The position numbers and the translations under genes are program-made. Below are positions 1-8,197 of a stretch of 29,364 nucleotides of DNA, one piece after another. The DNA lies in assembly GCA_003538495.1 (NCBI GenBank), contig DPSD01000457.1:1-29364 (forward strand). The letters are read 5' to 3'. Under the pieces are notes generated by a model. That model was not told the DNA's origin. It ran no database searches and saw only the letters and a list, made by a program, of their open reading frames with translations. The stretch is from Accumulibacter sp. GTDB taxonomy: Bacteria; Pseudomonadota; Gammaproteobacteria; Burkholderiales; Rhodocyclaceae. Every line of letters starts with the position of its first letter. Position 1 is the stretch's first letter.

Positions 1-222
1 CGGCAGCAGGTCCTTGTCACACGCGCAGCCAGCCGGGTCCTTGGCAGCCGCGGCCGGCGTCCAGAATCCCGTGCGCCAGCAAAGGCCAAAGCCGCTCTTG
101 GCGACTTCGCCGCGCGAGTCGATGACATAAACACGATCAACAGCGGTCTGGGCTTGCGCGGCACCAGCTGCTGCAAAAAGGCCGATTGAGGCCAGCAGGG
201 TAGTAATGATTTTCGATTTCAA
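1..222 (-). CDS. OmpA-family outer membrane protein, N-terminal part (runs off the left edge)
   Basis: The first 74 codons of a minus-strand gene are visible. A TTG start at 222 is preceded, after six bases, by a strong AGGAGG ribosome site (234 to 229). The product begins with a signal peptide: Lys2 and Lys4, a hydrophobic stretch to about residue 20, and a likely AxA cleavage near AAQAQ (21-25). The mature part contains VDRVYVIDSRGEV and then GFGLCWRTGFWTPAAAA, followed by a Cys-containing segment (CACDK). From memory this N-terminus resembles betaproteobacterial OmpA-like porins, which carry a C-terminal peptidoglycan-binding OmpA domain. That domain would lie outside the window, so the family call rests on the N-terminus alone. 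The gene is divergent from the sirtuin gene and separated from it by more than 500 bp. Confidence 0.7.
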   Translation of the reverse strand, partial: MKSKIITTLLASIGLFAAAGAAQAQTAVDRVYVIDSRGEVAKSGFGLCWRTGFWTPAAAAKDPAGCACDKDLLP

Positions 223-739
223 GATATTCCTCCTCGATTAATCTCTGTTAGGTCCGAATGCGTGTAACGCGATGCGATTTTTGCGCAGTCGGCGGATTTA
301 AGCATACAAACTTGAATGGCTTCAAGCATTGGCTTGGCATTGTGTTGCATTTATACAACGAATGGCCTCGGCGGATATCGCGATCGCCTCCGCCAGGCGC
401 TAGCCGCCACGGTCGAGACAGGCTCCACTCGGACCGACGACGCCTCGTTGCAAGGATGGCCGGCGGCGGCGCGACCTTACAGCGTCGGCCGGGTGTGAGT
501 GGTCGGCAGCCAGGAACGGTTACCGGCCAATGTGGAAATGCGACAATGGGGATCGATTCAAGCGATGACGTCTGCCGCGCGGACGGAAGTGTCAATTGCT
601 CAAGTGCCCGGGACGAGCGATCGGCATGCCGGTACCGACAACCGGCACACTTCCTGGCTCGTTCGGCAGACGCCCGCAGCCAGCCCACTGCTCACACTGA
701 GGATCAGACGCCCGCAAGTCGAGAGAGAAGGAGACGATC
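223..739. other. Intergenic region between divergent OmpA and sirtuin genes
   Basis: About 517 bp with no convincing gene. Overlapping open frames on both strands lack ribosome sites and recognisable protein features. Besides the candidate promoter near 296-326, the stretch holds a 7-bp hairpin (TGCCGGT at 627-633, ACCGGCA at 641-647). It also holds an exact 12-bp direct repeat, CAGACGCCCGCA, at 667-678 and 705-716 (38-bp period), just upstream of the sirtuin start. No tRNA or other RNA gene was recognised. Confidence 0.5.
296..325 (-). promoter_or_regulatory. Possible promoter of the OmpA-family gene with overlapping inverted repeat
   Basis: On the minus strand a TTGAAG hexamer (325-320) and a TTAAAT hexamer (301-296) are separated by 18 bases, a plausible -35/-10 pair. 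A perfect inverted repeat, CTTGAA-TGGC-TTCAAG (311-326), overlaps the putative -35 box and could be an operator. The hexamers match consensus only in part (-10 is 4 of 6), so this is a candidate. Confidence 0.3.
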
Positions 740-1507
740 ATGCCACCAGGCAGCCTTGAGTCAGTTGCCGCCTTGCTCCGGGAGTCGATGGAAATCGTCG
801 TCTTCTCGGGCGCAGGGCTATCCGCCGACAGCGGCATCCCCACCTTCCGCGATGGCGCAACCGGGCTGTGGAATCAGGTAGACCCGGACACGGTGGCCAG
901 CATTCATGGATTTCGGCGTAATCCACAGGTGGTCTGGAGCTGGCTGTTGGAGCTGAAGAAGCTGGTCGATGACCGCTGCCCGAATGCAGGTCATCAGGCA
1001 CTCGCCAGGCTCGAGGAAGTCTGTGCGAGCAAGTTCTCGCCGACCCAGCTGACCGTCATCACCCAGAATATCGATGGCTACCACACCCGCGCCGGGAATC
1101 AACAAGTGCTCGAAATCCATGGCACGATTCATCGGTTACGTTGCCAGCAGCACTGCGGCTATGCGGCCCTTTGGGAGCAAAGCGCACGCGAACCTTTCGC
1201 CTGCCCGCGCTGCGGCGCGCCGGCGCGGCCCGACCTGGTGCTGTTCGGCGAAATGCTCGACGAAGAGATCTTTGCCGCTGCCGAAATGCGCAGCCTCGCT
1301 GCCGATCTTTTTTTCTGTGTCGGCACCTCATTCACCGTGCAACCTGCCGCCCTCTTGCCTCTGTGGGCGAAGCGCGCCGGAGCAACGGTAGTGGAAGTCA
1401 ATCCGCACCCGACGCCCTTGTCGGACGCCGCTGACTATTCGATTCGAAGTGGCGCTTCGCCGTTCTTCAGTGCGCTGTGCGCGAAACTCGAGGAAGGACT
1501 GGCCTGA
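740..1507 (+). CDS. Sir2-family NAD-dependent protein deacetylase
   Basis: A 255-residue sirtuin, which would use NAD+ to remove acyl groups from lysines, giving nicotinamide and O-acetyl-ADP-ribose. The NAD-binding motif GAGLSADSGIPTFRD is at 24-38, TQNIDGYHTRAG at 108-119, and the catalytic His is H127 (EIHG). A zinc-binding set is formed by C135, C139, C155 and C158, followed by ARPDLVLFGE. Later motifs are VGTSFTVQP and VNPHPTP. The overall look is CobB/class III, but by eye the Tyr/Arg pair that class III enzymes use to bind succinyl-lysine aligns with Leu69 and Leu72. I therefore infer a deacetylase rather than a desuccinylase. The ATG at 740 has an AAGGAG ribosome site eight bases upstream. 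The length is normal. It lies alone upstream of mfd, with its own probable terminator. Confidence 0.9.
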   Translation: MPPGSLESVAALLRESMEIVVFSGAGLSADSGIPTFRDGATGLWNQVDPDTVASIHGFRRNPQVVWSWLLELKKLVDDRCPNAGHQALARLEEVCASKFSPTQLTVITQNIDGYHTRAGNQQVLEIHGTIHRLRCQQHCGYAALWEQSAREPFACPRCGAPARPDLVLFGEMLDEEIFAAAEMRSLAADLFFCVGTSFTVQPAALLPLWAKRAGATVVEVNPHPTPLSDAADYSIRSGASPFFSALCAKLEEGLA

Positions 1508-1609
1508 CCGATCCCGAAGCCAGCGGCGTCGATCCGACGGCTGCGCTTGCGCAGCGGGCGGACGATTGACGGCCGCTACCGCCGCCAGGGCCGGCGAGGG
1601 CTGCCAGCA

Positions 1610-1635
1610 AACGGGTCTGGATGCGCGGACCCGTT
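1610..1635 (+). terminator. Hairpin downstream of the sirtuin gene, candidate terminator
   Basis: AACGGGTC (1610-1617) and GACCCGTT (1628-1635) form a perfect 8-bp stem with a 10-base loop, about 100 bp after the sirtuin stop. A second compact inverted repeat (GCTGCGC-TT-GCGCAGC, 1540-1555) lies nearer the stop. Neither is followed by a T-run, so termination is only inferred. Confidence 0.3.
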
Positions 1636-1712
1636 CAAGGCCAACACCAGACCACGAGAGCGCGACGGTCCGGGACCACGCGGGACGATGCGGACGCCAC
1701 CGACCGATCAGC

Positions 1713-1718
1713 TATAAT
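1713..1718 (+). promoter_or_regulatory. mfd promoter, -10 box
   Basis: A perfect TATAAT, in the context GCTATAATCC, lies about 78 bases before the mfd start. No good -35 hexamer sits 16-18 bases upstream (the sequence there is GC-rich). The expected transcript would start near 1725 and have a leader of about 70 bases. Confidence 0.55.
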
Positions 1719-1795
1719 CCGGCCCTTTCGCTGCCCCGCCTTGACCAGCTTGGGCAGGTCGCCCGGGTCAGAAATAGAGTCGCGAGTCACTTTCC

Positions 1796-4700
1796 TTGTC
1801 ATTACAGCTTCCCCGACTGCCGCTGCCAGGAGTCCGCGAACGGCTGCAGTTCCCCTCGTTTGCCGGATCGGCCGACGCGCTGCTGATCGCTCACGCCGCC
1901 GCTGCGGCCAGCCAGTGTGCCAGGCCTCGCCTGTTGGCGGTAGTGACTGCCAGCGCCGGCGATGCGCAGCGTCTGCTGCAAGAGATACCCTGCTTCGCCG
2001 CCGATCTGCGCGTACGCCTGCTGCCCGACTGGGAAACGCTGCCTTATGACAGCTTCTCGCCGCACCACGACCTGGTTTCCGAGCGACTGGCGACGCTCTA
2101 TGCGGTCACCCGCGGCGATTGCGACGTGCTGCTGGTACCCGCCGGCACCGCCGTCTACCGTCTGGCGCCGGCCGCTTACCTGGCGGCGTATACCTTCTTT
2201 CTGAAGCAGGGCGAGGAACTCGACGCCGGGCGGTTCCGCGCCCAGCTGACGCTGGCCGGCTACGCGCACGTCACGCAGGTCGTCGCACCGGGGGAATACT
2301 CGATCCGCGGCGGCATCGTCGACCTCTTTCCGATGGGCTCGCCGCTACCCTACCGGCTGGATCTTTTCGACGACGAAATCGAAAGCATCAAGACCTTTGA
2401 CGTCGACAGCCAGCGCACGCTCTATCCGGTTCCCGAGATTCGCCTGCTGCCGGCGCGCGAGTTTCCGCTCGACGACCAGGGGCGCACCCGCTTCCGCCAG
2501 CGCTTCCGCGAGATCTTCGAAGGCGACGCGGCCCGCTCGCGGATCTACAGGGACGTGTCGGCCGGCGTTCCGACCGCCGGCATCGAATACTGGCTGCCGC
2601 TCTTCTTTGAGGAAACGGCAAGCCTCTTCGACTATCTGCCCGGAGAAGCCGTGCTCTTCCTGCACGGCAATGTGCCCGAGGCGATTCGTGCCTTCTGGCG
2701 TGAAGCACAGTCGCGCTACGACATGCTGTCGGGTGACCGTAGCCACCCACTGCTTCGGCCCAGCGATCTCTTTCTGGCTGAAGAACCATTCTTTGTCGCC
2801 GCCAGGCCCTACGCCAGCGTAAAGCTCGCGGCCGGCGAGGCCGGCCCGCCCCGGGCCCTACCGCCACTGGCCGTCGACCGCCGCGCACCGGACCCGCTCG
2901 GCCGTCTGAAGGCGTTTATCGACGACTTCGATGGCCGGGTCCTGATCGTCGCCGAAACTGCGGGGCGCCGCGAGACGCTGTCTGAACTGTTCGCCGAGTA
3001 CGGCCTGAAAACCCAGGCCAGCGCGGGAATTTCGGACTTCGTAGCGGGCGGCAGCCAGCTCGCGCTGGCGGTGGCGCCACTGCACGACGGCTTCCAGGTC
3101 GACAGGCTGGCGTTCATCACCGAAGCCGAGTTGTACGCCGACAGCCCGTCGCGTCGCGCCCGCCACCTTGCCCAGCGCAAGGCATCGGTGGACAACTGGT
3201 TGCGCGACCTCACCGAACTCAAGGTCGGTTCGCCGGTGGTCCATGAGCAGCATGGCATCGCCCGCTATCAGGGTCTGGTCCACCTCGACCTCGGTGAAGG
3301 CGAGATGGAGTTTCTTGAGCTGCACTATGCCGGGAACGCCAAGTTGTATGTGCCGGTAGCGCAGTTGCACGTCATATCGCGCTACTCGGGTGCCGACCCC
3401 GACGCCGCACCGCTGCATACGCTCGGCTCGCAACAATGGGAGAAAGCCAAACGCCGCGCCGCCCTGCAGGCGCGCGACACCGCCGCCGAACTGCTGGCCC
3501 TGTACGCCTTGCGAGCGGCACGGCAAGGGCATGCGTGCGACTTCGAGACGCATGACCAGGAGGCATTCGCCGACGGCTTTGGTTTCGAAGAGACACCCGA
3601 TCAGAGCGCAGCCATCGCCGCGGTCATCGACGACATGAAATCCGGGCGACCGATGGACCGCCTGGTATGCGGTGATGTCGGCTTCGGCAAGACCGAGGTC
3701 GCCTTGCGCGCCGTCTTCTGTGCGGTAGCCGGTGGTCGCCAGGCCGCGGTACTGTGCCCGACCACCCTGCTCTGCGAGCAGCATTTCCAGACCTTCAACG
3801 ACCGCTTCGCCGACTGGCCGGTGAAAATCGCCGAGCTCTCGCGCTTCAAGACCGCAGCTGAGGTCACCCAGGCGCTCAGGGAACTTGCCGAGGGGCGACT
3901 GGACATTGTCATCGGAACGCATCGGCTGTTGCAGAAAGACGTCAAGTTCAGGCGCCTCGGCCTGGTGGTGATCGACGAGGAGCACCGCTTCGGAGTCCGC
4001 CAGAAGGAGGCGCTGAAAGCGCTTCGTGCCGAAGTCGACGTCCTGACCCTGACCGCGACGCCGATCCCGCGCACCCTGGCGATGTCGCTCGAAGGCCTGC
4101 GCGACTTCTCGGTGATCGCCACCGCGCCGCAAAAACGCCTGGCGATCAAGACCTTCGTCACCCGCTTTTCCGACGGCATCATCCGCGAAGCGCTGTTGCG
4201 CGAATTCAAGCGCGGTGGCCAGGTGTACTTCCTGCACAACGAAGTGAACACCATCGAAAACATGCGCGACAAGCTCACCAAGCTGTTGCCCGAAGCGCGC
4301 ATCGTCGTCGGTCACGGCCAGATGAAGGAGCGCGATCTCGAACGTGTGATGCGCGACTTCACGCAGCAGCGCGTCAATGTCCTGCTGTGCACCACGATCA
4401 TCGAAACCGGCATCGACAACCCCCACGCCAACACCATCGTCATCAACCGGGCCGACAGGTTCGGCCTGGCGCAACTGCACCAGCTGCGCGGTCGCGTTGG
4501 CCGCTCGCACCATCAGGCCTATGCCTACCTGTTGACGCACGACGAGGAGGCGCTGAGCAAGCAGGCCAGGCAGCGCCTGGAGGCAATCCAGACGATGGAT
4601 GAACTGGGCGCCGGTTTCTACCTGGCGATGCACGACCTCGAAATCCGTGGTGCCGGCGAAGTTCTCGGCGACAACCAGTCCGGCGAAATGCAGGAAGTCG

Positions 4701-5233
4701 GCTTCAACATGTTCACCGAGATGCTGAACCGCGCCGTCGCGGCGCTCAAACAAGGCCAGGAGCCCGACCTGACGCAACCGCTGGCGGTCGCCACCGAGGT
4801 CAACCTGCACACCCCGGCGCTGCTGCCTGACGACTACGCGCCCGACGTGCACCAGAGGCTGGCGCTCTACAAGCGCCTGGCCGACTGTTCGCTGGCCGAT
4901 GAGCTGGCCGACCTGCAGGAAGAGCTGATCGATCGTTTTGGCGATTTGCCACCGCAGACCCGCGCCCTGCTCGACAGTCACCGCCTGCGCCTGCTGTGCA
5001 AGCCACTCGGGGTCAGCAAGCTTGACGCCACCGCCGAACAGATCAGCGTACAGTTCGAGGTCAATCCCCCGATCGACCCCCTGCGGATCATCGAACTCAT
5101 TCAGAGGGACCGCAACTACCGACTGGCCGGGCAGGACCGGCTGGTTCTCAAACGCCACTGCGCCACGCTGGCCGACCGCGTGGCCGCGGTGAAAGAGCTC
5201 GTTCACCAACTGACCCGTCTGCCAAAGCCATGA
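1796..5233 (+). CDS. mfd: Transcription-repair coupling factor Mfd
   Basis: Mfd is an ATP-dependent DNA translocase that removes RNA polymerase stalled at lesions and recruits UvrA for nucleotide excision repair. The 1145-residue length matches the family (about 1150). The N-terminal UvrB-like module includes the GEYSIRGGIVDLFP region near residue 170. The RNA polymerase-interacting domain begins near K476 (VGSPVVHEQHGIARYQG). The helicase core has Walker A GDVGFGKTEV at 626-635, the DEEH box at 727-730 and motif VI QLRGRVGR at 896-903. A C-terminal TRCF domain, which regulates UvrA contact, starts near residue 1005. The chosen start is TTG at 1796, because the following LSLQLPRLPLPG looks like a normal family N-terminus; no clear ribosome site precedes it. 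The stop overlaps the aroG start (ATGA), suggesting translational coupling. Confidence 0.97.
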   Translation: MSLQLPRLPLPGVRERLQFPSFAGSADALLIAHAAAAASQCARPRLLAVVTASAGDAQRLLQEIPCFAADLRVRLLPDWETLPYDSFSPHHDLVSERLATLYAVTRGDCDVLLVPAGTAVYRLAPAAYLAAYTFFLKQGEELDAGRFRAQLTLAGYAHVTQVVAPGEYSIRGGIVDLFPMGSPLPYRLDLFDDEIESIKTFDVDSQRTLYPVPEIRLLPAREFPLDDQGRTRFRQRFREIFEGDAARSRIYRDVSAGVPTAGIEYWLPLFFEETASLFDYLPGEAVLFLHGNVPEAIRAFWREAQSRYDMLSGDRSHPLLRPSDLFLAEEPFFVAARPYASVKLAAGEAGPPRALPPLAVDRRAPDPLGRLKAFIDDFDGRVLIVAETAGRRETLSELFAEYGLKTQASAGISDFVAGGSQLALAVAPLHDGFQVDRLAFITEAELYADSPSRRARHLAQRKASVDNWLRDLTELKVGSPVVHEQHGIARYQGLVHLDLGEGEMEFLELHYAGNAKLYVPVAQLHVISRYSGADPDAAPLHTLGSQQWEKAKRRAALQARDTAAELLALYALRAARQGHACDFETHDQEAFADGFGFEETPDQSAAIAAVIDDMKSGRPMDRLVCGDVGFGKTEVALRAVFCAVAGGRQAAVLCPTTLLCEQHFQTFNDRFADWPVKIAELSRFKTAAEVTQALRELAEGRLDIVIGTHRLLQKDVKFRRLGLVVIDEEHRFGVRQKEALKALRAEVDVLTLTATPIPRTLAMSLEGLRDFSVIATAPQKRLAIKTFVTRFSDGIIREALLREFKRGGQVYFLHNEVNTIENMRDKLTKLLPEARIVVGHGQMKERDLERVMRDFTQQRVNVLLCTTIIETGIDNPHANTIVINRADRFGLAQLHQLRGRVGRSHHQAYAYLLTHDEEALSKQARQRLEAIQTMDELGAGFYLAMHDLEIRGAGEVLGDNQSGEMQEVGFNMFTEMLNRAVAALKQGQEPDLTQPLAVATEVNLHTPALLPDDYAPDVHQRLALYKRLADCSLADELADLQEELIDRFGDLPPQTRALLDSHRLRLLCKPLGVSKLDATAEQISVQFEVNPPIDPLRIIELIQRDRNYRLAGQDRLVLKRHCATLADRVAAVKELVHQLTRLPKP

Positions 5234-6303
5234 CAACTCTCGACATCGACAACATCAATGTCAGCGCCTTCGACGCCATGCCCTCCCCCGAAGAGATCCA
5301 GGCCCGACTGCCGCTCTCGCCGACCGCCGCCAGGCTGGTGATGAGCGGCCGCGAACTGCTGCGCAGGATTCTCGACCGCAGCGACCGTCGTCTGTTCGTC
5401 GTCGTCGGTCCGTGCTCGATCCACGACCCGGTGGCCGGGCTGGACTATGCGCGGCGGCTGAAGGCACTCGCTGACGAGGTGCGCCAGACGATGTACCTGG
5501 TGATGCGCGTCTATTTTGAAAAACCGCGGACCACCACCGGTTGGAAAGGCTATATCAACGATCCCGACATGGACGACTCGTTTCGCGTCGACCATGGCAT
5601 GCAGCAGGCGCGTCAGTTCCTGCTCGAGATCGCCGAACTTGGCCTGCCGGCCGGGACCGAGGCGCTCGACCCGATCTCACCGCAGTATCTGGGCGATCTG
5701 ATCTCGTGGACAGCGATCGGCGCGCGCACCACCGAGTCGCAGACGCACCGGGAAATATCGTCCGGCCTATCCACCCCGGTCGGCTTCAAGAACGGCACCA
5801 ACGGTGACGTCGGGATCGCCGTCAACGCCATTCTCTCGGCATCGCGTCCGCACAGTTTCCTGGGAATCAACGGCCAGGGACGTACTTCGATCGTCCGTAC
5901 CCGCGGCAATCGTTACGGCCACCTCGTCCTGCGCGGCGGCGACGGCCGGCCGAACTACGATACGGTCAGCGTGCAGATGGCCGAGCAGGCGCTGAGCAAG
6001 GCCGGCTTGCCGACCAATATCGTGGTCGACTGCTCGCACGCCAACAGCTACAAGAAGCCTGAGCTGCAACCGCTGGTGATGGCCGACGTGGTCAATCAGG
6101 TGCGCCTCGGCAACCGTTCACTGGTCGGCATGATGATCGAATCGAATCTCGTCGCCGGCAACCAGCCGATCCCGGAAGACCTCGCGCTGCTCAAATACGG
6201 CTGCTCGGTCACCGACGCCTGCGTGGACTGGGAAACCACCGCCAGCATGATCCGCGACGCCGCCAGGCTGCTGCACGAGGTTCTGCCGAACCGCAGCCGC
6301 TGA
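5230..6303 (+). CDS. aroG: 3-deoxy-7-phosphoheptulonate synthase (class I DAHP synthase)
   Basis: Catalyses the first step of the shikimate pathway: phosphoenolpyruvate plus erythrose 4-phosphate give DAHP. The 357-residue protein is a full-length class I (AroF/G/H) enzyme, close to E. coli AroG (350). Visible family motifs are GPCSIHDP at 60-67 with the metal-ligand Cys62, RVYFEKPRTTTGWKG, IGARTTESQTHRE, PVGFKNGTNGD, LRGGDGRPNYD, and VVDCSHANSYK. The PQYL segment (after LDPIS), which in AroG lies at the aromatic amino-acid effector site, is conserved, so feedback control is plausible. Which amino acid inhibits it cannot be read from the sequence, so the isozyme letter is a best guess. Its ATG overlaps the mfd stop by four bases, an unusual pairing of a DNA-repair gene with an amino-acid biosynthesis gene. 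Confidence 0.95.
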   Translation: MTTLDIDNINVSAFDAMPSPEEIQARLPLSPTAARLVMSGRELLRRILDRSDRRLFVVVGPCSIHDPVAGLDYARRLKALADEVRQTMYLVMRVYFEKPRTTTGWKGYINDPDMDDSFRVDHGMQQARQFLLEIAELGLPAGTEALDPISPQYLGDLISWTAIGARTTESQTHREISSGLSTPVGFKNGTNGDVGIAVNAILSASRPHSFLGINGQGRTSIVRTRGNRYGHLVLRGGDGRPNYDTVSVQMAEQALSKAGLPTNIVVDCSHANSYKKPELQPLVMADVVNQVRLGNRSLVGMMIESNLVAGNQPIPEDLALLKYGCSVTDACVDWETTASMIRDAARLLHEVLPNRSR

Positions 6304-6712
6304 CCCCGCCGTCGGTCGCCGCGCCGGCACGCCTGGCGTGGTTGCGCAGCGGCCGTCAAACACCGATCGCACCGGCGTGCAGCAGTGCGGGCATCTGCCC
6401 CGATCGGGCACGCGGTCACGAGATCGACGGCGATCGACCGGGGAATCGGCAAGCGCCTTGTCCGCCCGACGGGGCCACGACGCCGCCATGACGATGTCGC
6501 GAAAGATGCCGGGAATCGAGTTCATCGACAACGATCGCCCGGCGCCACCGAAAGGGCCAAACGGCACCGCCGCGGATGGCCGTCGCAGCCGCTGACCGTC
6601 CGCTTGAACCGCCTCAGAAAAAACGTCCGCAGCGCACCAAATCGATGGACCGATCGGCGTCCTGCGGGTAGACTCCCCCCCTCGCCAGGGTGGGCCTCAA
6701 GGGGAGAAGATC
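6304..6712. other. Intergenic region between aroG and mgtE
   Basis: About 409 bp. A small 13-bp palindrome (CACGCC-T-GGCGTG, 6328-6340) lies 25 bases after the aroG stop. A 35-codon open frame (6488-6595) has coding-like codons but no ribosome site. A GGGTAGACTCC segment just upstream of mgtE could contain a poor -10 box. I recognised no M-box or mgtE-type riboswitch by eye; structure prediction was not possible. Confidence 0.4.
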
Positions 6713-8101
6713 ATGCAAATCAACATCGAGAGCAAACCAGCCGCGTCTGCGGCGTACGATAACCGAAAGAAGCGGCTGGTCGAAACGATCGATCGGCTGT
6801 ACGTACGCGACGCCCGCGCCTCGCTGCAGAAAATGCTCGCCAGGCTCCATCCCGCCGACCTGGCGTCAGTTCTCGACGACTTACCCCCGGCGCATGTGGT
6901 GGACATCTTCTACGCGATCAACGACACCACGACGGCGGCCGATGTCTTCAGCCAGCTGCCAGCCAATTTGCGGGCGCAGGTGATGAGCGAGTCGAAGGTC
7001 GAGAAGCTGGCGCGCGTACTCGAACAGGTTCCACCGGACGAACTTGCTGACCTCATCGGCGACCTGCCGGAAGACCAGCGCGAGCAACTGATGGCCTTGC
7101 TCGGCCGCGAAAGCAAGGACGAAGTCGAAAGCCTTCTCCAGTACGACCCCGACACCGCCGGCGGCATCATGACCACCGACATCTTCTCGCTGCCGCACAC
7201 GCTGACCGTTGAGGAAGCGATCGAGAACATCCGCAGCCGCGAAGACGTCGAGATGGTCTTCTACCTCTACCTGACCGACGAAGCAGGACGACTGGCCGGC
7301 GTCGTCTCGCTACGGCAATTGCTGCTGACCCGCCCGGGCACCCCACTGCACAAGGTTATGAACCGGCGAGTGATGAAGGTGACCACCGATGCCGATCAGA
7401 CCACCGTGGCCATGCTGGTCGACAAATATCGCCTGCTCGCAATCCCGGTGGTCAATGAGGAAAACGTACTGGTCGGCATGGTCACAGTTGACGACGTCAT
7501 AGACGTCCTCGAAGAAGAGACCACCCGCGACATGCTGAAGATGGCGGGTACCAGCGAGTCCGAAACGCTCACCCACTCGGCCTTCAAGATCGCCTGGATT
7601 CGCCTGCCCTGGCTGCTGGCTGCGTTCGTCGGCGGTCTGGCGGCGACAGCGGTAATTGGGCGTTATGAAGCGATTCTCGCCGAGGTGCTGGTTCTGGGTG
7701 CCTTTCTGCCGGTGGTCATGGGCATGGCGGGCAACGTCGGGGTGCAGTCGGCCACCGTCGCCGTGCGTGGCCTGGCCACCGGCGCCATTGATGTCCGCGA
7801 CACGGTCCCGCTGGTGCTTAAGGAGTTGCGCGTCGGCCTGCTGCTCGGGAGTTTTTACGGCGTCATCCTGGCGCTCTATGGCTACCTGATGCACCACAGC
7901 CTGGCGCTCGGCGAGGTGGTCGGCCTGACCATTCTCGGCAACATGACTGGAGCGGCCTTGCTGGCGGTGCTGCTGCCGATGATCTTCCAGCGCCTGAAGG
8001 TTGACCCGGCGGTCGCCACCGGCCCTTTCGTGACCACCGCCATCGACATCCTGGGAGTCCTGAACTACTTCGTGATCGCCAGCTGGATCTACGATCTTTG
8101 A
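6713..8101 (+). CDS. mgtE: Magnesium transporter MgtE
   Basis: An inner-membrane Mg2+ channel/transporter of 462 residues, the usual family length. The N-terminal cytoplasmic helical domain occupies about residues 25-135. It is followed by DPDTAGGIMT and two CBS domains (about 140-275) that sense cytoplasmic Mg2+. The membrane part starts near residue 296, with five predicted helices. It contains VMGMAGNVGVQSATVAVRG, the conserved pore region rich in Gly-Asn-Gly, and ends with a Thr/Asp-containing last segment (ATGPFVTTAIDILG). The ATG at 6713 follows a GGGGAGAA ribosome site. It stands alone on this strand, with aroG 409 bp upstream and the CYTH-CHAD gene convergent downstream. Confidence 0.96.
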   Translation: MQINIESKPAASAAYDNRKKRLVETIDRLYVRDARASLQKMLARLHPADLASVLDDLPPAHVVDIFYAINDTTTAADVFSQLPANLRAQVMSESKVEKLARVLEQVPPDELADLIGDLPEDQREQLMALLGRESKDEVESLLQYDPDTAGGIMTTDIFSLPHTLTVEEAIENIRSREDVEMVFYLYLTDEAGRLAGVVSLRQLLLTRPGTPLHKVMNRRVMKVTTDADQTTVAMLVDKYRLLAIPVVNEENVLVGMVTVDDVIDVLEEETTRDMLKMAGTSESETLTHSAFKIAWIRLPWLLAAFVGGLAATAVIGRYEAILAEVLVLGAFLPVVMGMAGNVGVQSATVAVRGLATGAIDVRDTVPLVLKELRVGLLLGSFYGVILALYGYLMHHSLALGEVVGLTILGNMTGAALLAVLLPMIFQRLKVDPAVATGPFVTTAIDILGVLNYFVIASWIYDL

Positions 8102-8109
8102 GCGACGGC

Positions 8110-8127
8110 GCCGCCGGCATCGGCGGC
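8110..8127. terminator. Hairpin between convergent mgtE and CYTH-CHAD genes
   Basis: GCCGCCG (8110-8116) and CGGCGGC (8121-8127) form a perfect 7-bp GC stem with a GCAT loop, nine bases after the mgtE stop. There is no T-run on either side. Its position suggests a bidirectional transcript end or 3' protection. Confidence 0.4.
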
Positions 8128-8197
8128 TCGGCGTCCGGCTGAGGCAGCGCCCGCACACCCCGGGGCTGCGCGCCCGATCCAGGCACTGTGGTCTCGC

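Noticed and set aside
258..881. Plus-strand open frame of about 207 codons before and into the sirtuin gene
   Set aside because: It overlaps the sirtuin start in another frame, has no ribosome site and an Arg/Ser-rich composition typical of non-coding GC-rich DNA.
2858..5236. Long minus-strand open frame (about 790 codons) opposite mfd
   Set aside because: It is exactly antisense to conserved Mfd helicase motifs, has no recognisable domain, and arises from GC-rich codon use on the other strand.
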